A DNA stretch of 64,000 nt from Streptococcus lactarius (GTDB taxonomy: Bacteria; Bacillota; Bacilli; Lactobacillales; Streptococcaceae), in assembly GCF_016642265.1 (NCBI RefSeq), contig NZ_MRXX01000001.1:39574-103573 (forward strand). The letters run 5' to 3'. The notes under the pieces were generated by a model that worked only from the letters and a program-made list of their open reading frames with translations, did no database searches and was not told where the DNA came from. Position 1 is the first letter of the stretch. Every line of letters begins with the position of its first letter. Both the position numbers and the translations under genes were made by a program. Of the stretch, positions 56,675 to 64,000 are shown piece by piece.

Positions 56675-57691
56675 TTATTGTCTTCGTAGGAAATCTTTTA
56701 AAATGGCTTCAAAATAGCAATAAGCATCGTTACTTTTAATATTCAATGTATTCTCGAACCAAGTACTAGTTCCGAAATTTTGAGAGGAAATCCATACAAT
56801 ATTGTCCTCAACTAAAATCATCTTTGAATGTAAATTTGGTCTTGTTTCAAAATCCAAACTTGGAAACTCATTTCTAAGTTTCTCTAAAGTTGGTAGAGCT
56901 ATTGAATTTGCGTATATTGTTACATCATTTTGCTGTTTGAATAGTTTAGTTAACATTGTTCGAATGTAGTCCATATTTGGGAGTGTATAAGTAGTAATAA
57001 TAATTTTTCTATTTCGCAATCCATTGAATTTTTGATTCCAATTTAACTGCTTAGAGAATTTAACTTCAACGTTATGCAATGTTTTTGATGAATATAATGG
57101 TGTAAAAGGAGTATAAGAAATTTTATTTAGATTCTGCAAGACATAATCTGAACTTTTATGCGAATAATTATAAGGTAATTTTCCTTTCGCCAAATCATTA
57201 ACAATCTTTAGATAATATTTATAAATTTCTTGGTCCCTAATTACCACTCCTGTCTGGAACCAGTCTGACTGATCAATATTTTGAGATCCTAGATATACAA
57301 AATTAGGCTCCGCCAAAACAATTTTGGCGTGACTCTCTTCAACCTTAATTACATCTGAATTTGGTACAATCTCTCGAATTAAATCTGCGTAATGTTGACT
57401 TTGCTTAGAAACTTTACTTAATAGTACTCTGACATTAGTTTTTTTACGGAAGAGTTTTTTAACAAATTCATCATCATAAAAACTGTAAGTAACTATATCA
57501 ATTTTAGCTGAAGTAGAAATTTCTTCAAATATCTTGATAAAATCGATATTTGATAATAATTCTATATTATCTAAACAGTAACTATCCCCACCATTGTCAG
57601 ACTTAGATTTTAAATGATATGTAGTCATAATATTTTTACCCGTTTTACTTTCTATTGATAAATCTACTATATTCTCCAATTTTAGATACAT
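56675..57691 (-). CDS. phospholipase D-like protein with two HxK motifs
   Basis: A 338-residue soluble protein. Two PLD-type half sites are visible: ESHAKIVLAEPNFVYLGSQN (His121 and Lys123) and LHSKMILVEDNIVWISSQN (His near 288). In both, the usual Asp of HxKx4D is Glu. Family members act as lipases, nucleases or cardiolipin synthase-like enzymes; this one lacks membrane anchors. The first codons overlap the upstream 82-residue gene by 10 bp, so it is the last of a three-gene operon. It may cut DNA or lipids in defence, which is inferred. Confidence 0.8.
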   Translation of the reverse strand: MYLKLENIVDLSIESKTGKNIMTTYHLKSKSDNGGDSYCLDNIELLSNIDFIKIFEEISTSAKIDIVTYSFYDDEFVKKLFRKKTNVRVLLSKVSKQSQHYADLIREIVPNSDVIKVEESHAKIVLAEPNFVYLGSQNIDQSDWFQTGVVIRDQEIYKYYLKIVNDLAKGKLPYNYSHKSSDYVLQNLNKISYTPFTPLYSSKTLHNVEVKFSKQLNWNQKFNGLRNRKIIITTYTLPNMDYIRTMLTKLFKQQNDVTIYANSIALPTLEKLRNEFPSLDFETRPNLHSKMILVEDNIVWISSQNFGTSTWFENTLNIKSNDAYCYFEAILKDFLRRQ

Positions 57692-57930
57692 TTGGATTTA
57701 TAAATTTCTTTTTGGAATTCGAGATAATCTATAAGATTAACTACTTTGTTATTATTATTTATTCTACTAATATTTCTAGTTTTAGATTTATTTGCCTCAG
57801 CAAATTGAATTGTATAATCATATATAAGCTCAAACAATTCATCAAATGTAGAATTAAGTTTCAATGCAAGTAGTATATTTTGATTATCATGTAAATACTT
57901 TAAGTAGTTATCAACTTCTTGCTCATTCAC
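57682..57930 (-). CDS. small helical protein in a three-gene operon
   Basis: An 82-residue, mostly helical and acidic protein (YLKYLHDNQNILLALKLNST, then a basic Asn/Lys-rich turn SKTRNISRINNNNK, then VVNLIDYLEFQKEIYKS). The start is GTG with AAGGGAG just ahead. It overlaps the PLD-like gene by 10 bp and follows the membrane gene by 32 bp. I do not recognise the family. It may be a regulator or chaperone of the PLD protein. Confidence 0.65.
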   Translation of the reverse strand: MNEQEVDNYLKYLHDNQNILLALKLNSTFDELFELIYDYTIQFAEANKSKTRNISRINNNNKVVNLIDYLEFQKEIYKSKCI

Positions 57931-57962
57931 ATCTCCCTTTTGGGCTAATTGAATAAAATGAA

Positions 57963-58253
57963 TTAGCTTCTATATGAGCTTTTTGCTGCCCTCTTGTATC
58001 TATTAGAATTGAAAATATAATAACCGGCTCCACCAACATAAAGAACACCCGTTCCAATAGCAACAGCATATTTATTTTTGGCTAGACTTTTAGCAGCCTT
58101 TTGCGCTGGTTCAACAACTTTTACTTCTTTTAGATGCTTTACAATATTACCAGAGTCGTTTCTGATAACGGAACCATAACGTTGATAAACTCCAGCATCT
58201 GAACTTTTCTGAATATCTGATGGTATTTCAAAAATAACGTGATTTACTGACAT
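57963..58253 (-). CDS. small membrane protein, first gene of the PLD operon
   Basis: A 96-residue protein. After a soluble half (HVIFEIPSDIQKSSDAGVYQ, then VRNDSGNIVKHLKEV-like residues) it has one hydrophobic segment near 64-80 (YAVAIGTGVLYVGGAGYYIF) and a basic tail (NRYKRAAKSSYRS). That topology suggests a cytosolic head anchored by a short helix. It heads the operon with the 82-residue and PLD-like proteins. Family unknown. Confidence 0.65.
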   Translation of the reverse strand: MSVNHVIFEIPSDIQKSSDAGVYQRYGSVIRNDSGNIVKHLKEVKVVEPAQKAAKSLAKNKYAVAIGTGVLYVGGAGYYIFNSNRYKRAAKSSYRS

Positions 58254-58324
58254 AATTCTACCTTATCTCCCAATATGATTAACTTAAATCATTCAAAAAC
58301 AAAATCAGCAATTCGCTTAGCAGC

Positions 58325-58570
58325 TTATTCTGTCATTAATTCAATATCACCTTTAGTCCAGGTATCATTTTGATAGTGAACTAGTGATTGTGCAATAGGC
58401 AATTTACTTCCAACATAGCCATGACCACCGGTAATCACATTCTCCCACTTTGTTCTGAACCTTGCTTCTCCGATAACACGGTTGATATCGGATTCCAGAA
58501 GAATCTTATTACCAAATTTCTCAGCATACTCATGGAACTCTTCATGAGTTACAAAACCAGCGTCTAACAT
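58325..58570 (-). CDS. small protein of unknown function, possibly a fragment
   Basis: An 81-residue frame from ATG 58570 (THEEFHEYAEKFGNKILLES, then VITGGHGYVGSKLPIAQSL). Reading in from 58612 would add residues without a ribosome site. I do not recognise the family. Composition and end (KGDIELMTE) look like a truncated larger protein, but there is no proof. It lies upstream of the PLD operon. Confidence 0.45.
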   Translation of the reverse strand: MLDAGFVTHEEFHEYAEKFGNKILLESDINRVIGEARFRTKWENVITGGHGYVGSKLPIAQSLVHYQNDTWTKGDIELMTE

Positions 58571-58832
58571 AATATGTTCTCTATTTGAAACTTTAAAACT
58601 ATTATAACACACCCTTTAGATAACTATGACTTTATATCAACAACTGAACTGATAGTTCTTTCCACCATTTTGGTGATACTTGGGAGAGTATGTTTTTTCC
58701 CATTAACACCTAGTCTATGGAAACAAATCGTACCTGCCTAGGGTTTATGGAAATAGATTAACAGCCTATAATGCTATCACATCAAGACACTCAACTTGTA
58801 CTATCACTCTGATACTTAGTTCCCTATATGAC

Positions 58833-58858
58833 AAAAAGCCTTGCAATCAAGGCTTTTA
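58833..58858. terminator. terminator near the 58.9 kb scar
   Basis: AAAAAGCCTTGCAATCAAGGCTTTTACT has the stem AAAGCCTTG/CAAGGCTTT. It is similar to the terminator at 51727-51753, next to another scar. Confidence 0.75.
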
Positions 58859-58881
58859 CTATCCCTTTAGTTCAAAGGTTT

Positions 58882-58917
58882 CTATTTTTTCACAAGTAGA
58901 GCTACACACTCGACATG
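58882..58917 (-). other. RlmD/RumA-like 3' end, attachment-site scar
   Basis: The minus strand reads CAT GTC GAG TGT GTA GCT CTA CTT GTG AAA AAA TAG, HVECVALLVKK and a stop, continuing a frame that reads ITSA just upstream. This is the clearest of the four scars and the closest to the C terminus expected for RlmD. Between it and the intact recombinases lies only the two-gene HEPN-like operon. Confidence 0.65.
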
Positions 58918-58982
58918 TGCTGACGTTATCTTCCTATACTATGAAACGAAATAAAGACCGTCTAAATATTTGAAGTAAAACA

Positions 58983-59996
58983 TTAAACGTAACTTATCCG
59001 GTTACTTAGTACGTCTTCAACATATAGCACAGCATTAAAAATTTTGAGGAAATCGTTCTTACTAATTTGCCCTTCCCATCTTCCATGATTAATCATATGT
59101 CGATTCGGTCTTTCTAACGTGAAGTTTTTAGTATCTGCGAAGAACAGCTTTAACCATTCTATAAATCCAGAATCTCGTAAAGATTGATTAGTAAACTCTG
59201 AATCTAAAAAATCCACCGCTTTATACCCTACCTTCAACTTGTTGCCGGTATTGCTACCTGCTTCTGCAAATCTATTCAAAGCACCGTCAATTATAATTGT
59301 TGCAACTGTGTAAGCTGCATAATAGTTTTCCGATTGATAGCTTTGAACCATAGATTGAGTCAAAACTGATGGAATAAACTGAGATTGCTCTAATTTTGTA
59401 ATTATATTTTTATCCTCCAAATCAGATTCTAGTAACTCAAACCAATACTCCTCTACTTCCTCAAAATCGTCAATCTTAACATCATAAAACAGATCATAAT
59501 CAAGGAAATATACTACCCAACCTCGTTCAGCTAAAATATTTAGCTTATACTGTATATCCTTTATTTCCTCTTCAGTATGAGTAGTTGTAGTTTCTAAGAT
59601 TTTTGTAAAATTAGATAAATCTTTAAAAATCGTTGATTGAAAATTTTTTAAAAATGCTTGCAGAGTTGCCGACATAGAACTAATAGAATCAAAAGGAATA
59701 TTGGCAACTTTCATTGCATCAGTATAGCTCTTAGTTAGAGTCCCTGCAGCATCTATAAGAGTTTTATTAGTCCCAATCTGTATGGGATTAATGAAAGTCT
59801 TAGCCATTGAACTAGCTGCAGCCTGGATAGATTTATTTGTTGGATCATTGACTACTTTAGCAATTTTTTCTAACGGTTGTAGCATCCTGGCGATTTGTTC
59901 AGCATTCATACTTGCATACAACTTCGCAAACTCAGTCCTAGTAGCCGCTACACTCCCTATAGTTTCCTTTGGTAATTCCATCTTTTCATCATCCAA
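58983..59996 (-). CDS. HEPN-like protein, second gene of a two-gene operon
   Basis: A 337-residue protein. The N-terminal half is long helices rich in Ala, Ser and Thr (IQAAASSMAKTFINPIQIGT, TTHTEEEIKDIQYKLNILAE). The middle has acidic DFEEVEEYWFELLESDL. The C-terminal end carries RPNRHMINHGRWEGQ near residue 297, a short R-x4-H signature like the RNase site of HEPN domains; the assignment is not proven. It starts 19 bp after the gene at 60016 and sits directly downstream of the recombinase pair. A toxin-like role is inferred. Confidence 0.65.
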   Translation of the reverse strand: MDDEKMELPKETIGSVAATRTEFAKLYASMNAEQIARMLQPLEKIAKVVNDPTNKSIQAAASSMAKTFINPIQIGTNKTLIDAAGTLTKSYTDAMKVANIPFDSISSMSATLQAFLKNFQSTIFKDLSNFTKILETTTTHTEEEIKDIQYKLNILAERGWVVYFLDYDLFYDVKIDDFEEVEEYWFELLESDLEDKNIITKLEQSQFIPSVLTQSMVQSYQSENYYAAYTVATIIIDGALNRFAEAGSNTGNKLKVGYKAVDFLDSEFTNQSLRDSGFIEWLKLFFADTKNFTLERPNRHMINHGRWEGQISKNDFLKIFNAVLYVEDVLSNRISYV

Positions 59997-60015
59997 AATT
60001 ATATCTCACCTCCAA

Positions 60016-60723
60016 CTATCCTTCCTTAGCAGATTGCCCACCTAACTTCTTATCTGCATTTTTCTTTGAGTTCACTAGTACATCATATAATTCAAATTCT
60101 ATCTCGATAAAATAGATAAACGCATCCGCAATTTCTAAAAGGAGAGGGTTAACCTCTTCTCTGATTGGAAGACCAACAGAATAATGAGGGATATCTTCTT
60201 TATTACCCCACCAACTCTTATGAACTGCTATATCTGAAAAATGAACATAACCGGATGCTTTCACATAGACATCATCAATCTCAGGACAATAAACTGATAT
60301 TCTTTTCCTGAGATTATAATCCGTCATCTTATTTCCTTCATCATCATATAGTTTTCGGACAGGTGTACCTTTTAAAACCTTCTTTATAAATTCTGACCTA
60401 TCTGCAGCTATAAAAGCCGCAAAAACTCTCATCAAATTATCTAATTGTATCCTGACTAAGATACCTGCACAAGTAATATTCCTAGTTTCTAAAAGGTTTG
60501 ATATTCCATCTAAAATATCCACTGTTCGTCCAATGGCTGAAGAAAAAAACAAATCTTCTTCAAATAAATGTTCCCCTATTACTCCAGCAGCTAAAGTTAT
60601 AGCTTCTTTTCTTAGGACCTTGAATCTATCTATTCGCTTACTGAGTTCTTCAAAATAGTCCTCATTCAACATTTTCAAATTGATTGATTCATTAGACTGT
60701 GATAATTCATCATTACTGCTCAT
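60016..60723 (-). CDS. protein of unknown function, first gene of the HEPN-like operon
   Basis: A 235-residue helical protein (EELSKRIDRFKVLRKEAITL, then DNLMRVFAAFIAADRSEFIK) with a distinctive ASGYVHFSDIAVHKSWWG stretch near residue 155. No membrane helix is certain. I do not recognise a family by name, though the SGYVHFS segment is familiar from proteins in accessory regions. It is separated from the recombinase pair by a terminator, so it has its own transcription start. Confidence 0.65.
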   Translation of the reverse strand: MSSNDELSQSNESINLKMLNEDYFEELSKRIDRFKVLRKEAITLAAGVIGEHLFEEDLFFSSAIGRTVDILDGISNLLETRNITCAGILVRIQLDNLMRVFAAFIAADRSEFIKKVLKGTPVRKLYDDEGNKMTDYNLRKRISVYCPEIDDVYVKASGYVHFSDIAVHKSWWGNKEDIPHYSVGLPIREEVNPLLLEIADAFIYFIEIEFELYDVLVNSKKNADKKLGGQSAKEG

Positions 60724-60773
60724 GCCGTACTAGATCTCCATTTTATTGTTAGTTCTATTTTACCGTATAAAAA

Positions 60774-60819
60774 CAAAAAAGGCCACAGCTAGAGTGCTAC
60801 TCTCTTAGCTATGGCCTTA
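60774..60819 (-). terminator. terminator after the serine recombinase pair
   Basis: On the minus strand AAGGCCATAGCTAAGAGAGT and ACTCTAGCTGTGGCC, followed by TTTTTTG, form a long hairpin just after the recombinase stop. It isolates the HEPN-like operon from recombinase transcription. Confidence 0.85.
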
Positions 60820-62202
60820 TAAATTAACTTCCGTTCCTTCTAAAAATTTGATAGAGATGCTGCCGTCTTCTCCAAGACTAATTTTCTCAAGAACCTGGCA
60901 CATCTTCCTTCCATTGAATTCTTCCTGATTACTATTAAGTGTCTCCTTTAATTTAGCTGCATGGTACCTCTCCAGCTTTTGTTCTTCTCTAAAGTTATCC
61001 CACTTATCTAGTAGCTTTTCTTTATTTTCCCTTAGAATTTCTAAAGCTCTAAGGAAAGCTTGCTGCAGCGTTTCCTCATCAATATGGCGATTAGTACAGC
61101 CCTGAACACCTTTTACCTTGTACCGGTTATTGCACTGCCAGACAGGACGTTTCCCTCTGCTCGTGGTCCAGTTCTTTCTGCCAAATAGTCCTCCGCATTC
61201 TTTACAGAATACTTTGCAGGTGAAAGGGTTTTGTTCGCACTGGATAATGTAAAAATTGATGTGATTGTCCTGCCTAAACTGATTTCTCCGCTCTACCTCG
61301 AGCTGAACCAAGTCCCATTCTTCCTTATCAATGATGGCTTCATGGTTGCCTTCGATATAGTATTGGTTGACCTGTCCTTGATTCTCACTGCGCTTCTTGG
61401 TCAGAAAATCTACCGTATAGGTTTTCTGCAGGAGGGCATCACCCATGTACTTCTCATTTTGGAGCATCCTTTGAATGGTAGTGGGGTACCAGTTGGCTTT
61501 CCCATTCCAACCTGGAACCCCTTCTTCTTTTAAAGTTCTCGCTATACTTTCTGGCGTTTCTCCTTGTAAAAAATCCCGAAAGATTCGTCTGACAATCTTG
61601 GCTTGCTCCTCATTGATGACAAGATTTCCATTCTCCCCTTTATCATAGCCTACAAACTTGATTGTGTTAACTCTTATTTCGCCCCGTTCGAACTTCTTTC
61701 GAATCCCCCATGTCGCATTCTCTGAGATAGAACGAGATTCGTCTTGGGCCAAGGAAGAAAGAATGGTCAAGAGCACCTCACCTTTGGCATCCAAGCTGTC
61801 AATATTCTCCTTTTCAAAGGTAACTCCAATTCCAAGTTCTTTTAACTCCCGAACATATTTCAAGCAGTCTAGCGTGTTCCTAGAAAAACGGCTGATAGAC
61901 TTCACAATGATTCTATCTACTTTGCCTTTTCGGCAGTCAGCTATCAACCTATTAAACTCTGTGCGTTTCTTGGTATTAGTTCCTGAAATCCCCTCATCCG
62001 CATAAATATCAACCAACTCGTAGAGAGGATTCTGCTGAATATACTCTTTGTAATACCGAACCTGGTTCTCATAGCTTGATAGCTGTTCGTCTTGGTCGGT
62101 GGATACTCGGCAGTAGGCCGCCATTCGGATTTTCTGAATGTGTTGCTTCTGCTCGACTTGTATCGTTTTCTTTGCTGGAATAACTGTAATATTTTTTGCC
62201 AC
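60817..62202 (-). CDS. large serine recombinase
   Basis: A 461-residue site-specific recombinase. The N-terminal catalytic domain has AAYCRVSTDQDEQLSSYENQ with the nucleophile Ser near residue 34, YADEGISGTNTKKR, and SRFSRNTLDCL. A recombinase domain (GWNGKANWYPTTIQRMLQNE) and a zinc ribbon (CKVFCKECGGLFG, later GCTNRH) follow. It starts at GTG with AAAGGAGGGG ahead, 134 bp inside the end of the other recombinase gene, so the two are translationally coupled. The target may be an RlmD-like 3' end, as suggested by the scars. Confidence 0.93.
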   Translation of the reverse strand: MAKNITVIPAKKTIQVEQKQHIQKIRMAAYCRVSTDQDEQLSSYENQVRYYKEYIQQNPLYELVDIYADEGISGTNTKKRTEFNRLIADCRKGKVDRIIVKSISRFSRNTLDCLKYVRELKELGIGVTFEKENIDSLDAKGEVLLTILSSLAQDESRSISENATWGIRKKFERGEIRVNTIKFVGYDKGENGNLVINEEQAKIVRRIFRDFLQGETPESIARTLKEEGVPGWNGKANWYPTTIQRMLQNEKYMGDALLQKTYTVDFLTKKRSENQGQVNQYYIEGNHEAIIDKEEWDLVQLEVERRNQFRQDNHINFYIIQCEQNPFTCKVFCKECGGLFGRKNWTTSRGKRPVWQCNNRYKVKGVQGCTNRHIDEETLQQAFLRALEILRENKEKLLDKWDNFREEQKLERYHAAKLKETLNSNQEEFNGRKMCQVLEKISLGEDGSISIKFLEGTEVNL

Positions 62203-63292
62203 CGATGTTCCCCTCCTTTACCACTGTGGGCTCATGGATACTCCAATCCTGTACTACACTGTCTGGCACGCGCATGCCGATGCAGGCGACCTTCCCTTCT
62301 CGGATATACTTGCTGCAGACCCACACAACCTTTCCTTTGTAGTACTTCTGTCGTTTTAAAGTAGAGCCACAATGCTCGCATTTCAATAAGCCACTCAAAG
62401 GATATCGTCTATTGTAATCAATGCTTAGCTTTGCCTTTCGATTCTGTTTCAGTCGCTTTTTAACGGCTTCCCAATCTTCTCTGGATACAATAGCTTCATG
62501 GTTATCTGTAATCAGGTACTGCTGCACCTGACCTTTGTTGAGCCGTTGCTTGGCCTTGATTTCCGCAAAATAGTATTTTTGTAGGATTGCATCTCCCTTA
62601 TACTTTTCGTTTTTTAGAATATTGGTAATGGTGCTTGAATACCATCGCCCACCGTCTACCGTAGGAACTTCCTCTTCATTGAATAGCTTTGCGATAACAT
62701 GAACTCCCATACCAGATAAATAAAGGTTATAAATCCGTTTGACGATTTTAGCTTCTTCAGGATTGATGATTAACTCGCCATTCTCATCCTTGTCATAGCC
62801 TAAGAAACGCTTAGTGTTAATCACTAGCTCTCCTCGCTGGAACTTCTTCTGAAAAGCCCACCGTTGGTTCTCACTCATGTTGCGCAGTTCTTCTTCTGCA
62901 TAGCTAGCCAGAACCGTAAGCATGACCTCTCCTTCGTTTGATAAGGTATGGAGATTTTGTTCTTCAAAGAAGATATCCACTTGAATAGTTTTCAGTTCCC
63001 GGCATACTGCAAGTAATAACTCAGTGTTTCTGGCAAAGCGAGAAATGGACTTAGTATGAATGACATCAATCTTTCCTGCCCTACAATCTTCCAACATCTG
63101 CTGAAAGCCTGGACGCTTGGCCAGTTTTCCTGAAATCCCCTGATCATAATAAACTCCGACAAACTCGACATCTTTTTTATTTTTAAAAAAATGATTATAG
63201 TAGGCTTGCTGATTGGTGAGGGATTCCTGCTGTTTTTCTGTCATGGTTGAAACCCGCGCATAGGCACAAACTCTTATCTTTCCTGGCTTCAT
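62069..63292 (-). CDS. large serine recombinase, first of the pair
   Basis: A 407-residue recombinase with VCAYARVSTMTEKQQESLTN (Ser near residue 15), YYDQGISGKLAKRPGFQQML and SRFARNTELLL. The recombinase domain has GGRWYSSTITNILKNEKYKG, and the zinc ribbon is CEHCGSTLKRQ with CSKY and a later Cys. The tail (KENDTSRAEATHSENPNG) overlaps the start of the second recombinase. Pairs or triplets of serine recombinases are known in streptococcal integrative elements and often act together. Confidence 0.93.
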   Translation of the reverse strand: MKPGKIRVCAYARVSTMTEKQQESLTNQQAYYNHFFKNKKDVEFVGVYYDQGISGKLAKRPGFQQMLEDCRAGKIDVIHTKSISRFARNTELLLAVCRELKTIQVDIFFEEQNLHTLSNEGEVMLTVLASYAEEELRNMSENQRWAFQKKFQRGELVINTKRFLGYDKDENGELIINPEEAKIVKRIYNLYLSGMGVHVIAKLFNEEEVPTVDGGRWYSSTITNILKNEKYKGDAILQKYYFAEIKAKQRLNKGQVQQYLITDNHEAIVSREDWEAVKKRLKQNRKAKLSIDYNRRYPLSGLLKCEHCGSTLKRQKYYKGKVVWVCSKYIREGKVACIGMRVPDSVVQDWSIHEPTVVKEGNIGGKKYYSYSSKENDTSRAEATHSENPNGGLLPSIHRPRRTAIKL

Positions 63293-63433
63293 CCCATTCT
63301 CCTTTCTTCCTTACTATATATCACTCTAAAGGCCAAATTTATCAAGTATTCAGCCCACTCATTCAAGCTTTTTCTAGTTGAAATGCTGTCTATGTAAAAG
63401 GCCCGCATGGACAACCACACAGACCTTGATGGA

Positions 63434-64000
63434 TTATTCAATTCGTAACACTTGACCGGGATAAATCAAATCCGGATTCTCAATTCCATTGATAGCCGCT
63501 AAGTGCTGGTAGTTCGTGCCGTACATAGCTGCAATAGCGGAAAGCGTATCTCCGTTTTCAACGGTATAGTTGGTAGTACTGGATACTTTAGCACTTCCCG
63601 TAACCTGCAAAACTTGCCCCGGATAAATCAAGTCAGGATTGGCAATCCCATTGATTGCCGCTAATTCCTGATAACTTGTTCCATAAAGAGACGCAATAGC
63701 TGATAGGGTATCCCCCTCTTGAACCGTGTAAGTCCTAGTTGACGCTGGTGCTGCCGGTGCTGGAACCGCAGGGCGAGGTTCAGGGATTTGGCCAGTATAA
63801 ACAGAACGCAAATCCCGATACATATAGTTGGAATCCACTCGACCACTGATACCGCCAACAACTCCGTCACTAGTAAACTGCCAAATATCTGTTGGAACAG
63901 AACAAGCAGCTACCTGCCACTGAGCTACCCAATTCGTATATTGGGATAAGTCACCCATATTCTGGAACCAGTACAGGCTCGCATACACACCAGCCCAGTA
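63434..64000 (-). CDS. phage endolysin, GH25 lysozyme end and two LysM domains (partial)
   Basis: The visible part is the C-terminal two thirds; the gene continues past the window edge. Residues [21 protein letters not shown] and [20 protein letters not shown] are the end of a GH25 muramidase. A Pro/Ala linker ([14 protein letters not shown]) follows, then two LysM repeats ([20 protein letters not shown] and [20 protein letters not shown]) that bind peptidoglycan. Its place just upstream of the recombinases suggests the end of a prophage or phage-derived element. Confidence 0.88.
   Translation of the reverse strand, partial: YWAGVYASLYWFQNMGDLSQYTNWVAQWQVAACSVPTDIWQFTSDGVVGGISGRVDSNYMYRDLRSVYTGQIPEPRPAVPAPAAPASTRTYTVQEGDTLSAIASLYGTSYQELAAINGIANPDLIYPGQVLQVTGSAKVSSTTNYTVENGDTLSAIAAMYGTNYQHLAAINGIENPDLIYPGQVLRIE

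Overview
This window looks like a chromosomal segment of a Streptococcus, probably of the mitis, sanguinis or parasanguinis type. The evidence is the low-GC coding style, the pyrK-pyrDB-pyrF-pyrE order with PyrR attenuators, an rpiA-deoB-punA-deoD salvage operon, the flavodoxin / DHH phosphodiesterase / L31B neighbourhood, and a type II-A CRISPR-Cas locus whose Cas9, tracrRNA and repeat closely resemble those of S. pyogenes. The species cannot be fixed from the sequence alone.

Layout. 0-3.6 kb: pyrimidine genes pyrK, pyrDB, pyrF, pyrE (minus strand) with two PyrR-type attenuators. 3.6-6.3 kb: a multi-spanning membrane protein and a CpsY/MtaR-like LysR regulator whose mRNA appears to be leaderless. 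6.3-13.9 kb: one long minus-strand nucleoside salvage operon (rpiA, deoB, punA, ClC channel, amidotransferase, deoD, unknown protein, sirtuin), interrupted ahead of deoD by a 0.5 kb stack of repeated hairpin units. 14-17.3 kb: mnmE, a PrsW-family membrane protease and a DUF6287 lipoprotein. 17.5-25.4 kb: the CRISPR-Cas locus (19 repeats, 18 spacers, csn2, cas2, cas1, cas9, tracrRNA) and a lone decayed repeat about 410 bp beyond the array. 25.5-28.2 kb: dispersed repeat, tRNA-Arg(CCT), rplS, ClC channel, chorismate mutase, flavodoxin. 28.3-32.2 kb: a type VII secretion LXG toxin cassette (two small helical partners, toxin, two related immunity proteins), lodged between flavodoxin and pde2. 32.3-41.5 kb: pde2, rpmE2, CPBP proteases, lipoproteins, a CcpA-controlled GH13 amylase and a RelBE-type toxin-antitoxin pair.

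41.5-64 kb is an accessory region on the minus strand. At four places (45.1, 47.3, 51.97 and 58.9 kb) it carries short fragments that read as the last codons of an RlmD/RumA-like rRNA methyltransferase, all in one orientation. Large serine recombinases occur as an intact overlapping pair (60.8-63.3 kb) and as C-terminal relics (53.8 and 55.4-55.85 kb). I read this as successive integrative elements stacking at one attachment site and leaving cargo blocks: a duplicated hydrolase / ADP-ribosylglycohydrolase pair, an Abi HEPN protein, a TetR-controlled ABC system with clear operators, a DUF4365 nuclease-like pair, a three-gene operon ending in a phospholipase D-like protein, and a two-gene operon whose second protein ends in an RNase-like HEPN motif. 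The right edge enters a prophage endolysin.

The best candidates for undescribed biology are the two-gene HEPN-like operon (58.98-60.72 kb), the TM protein / small helical protein / PLD operon (56.68-58.25 kb), the repeated hairpin units upstream of deoD, and the stacked attachment-site architecture.
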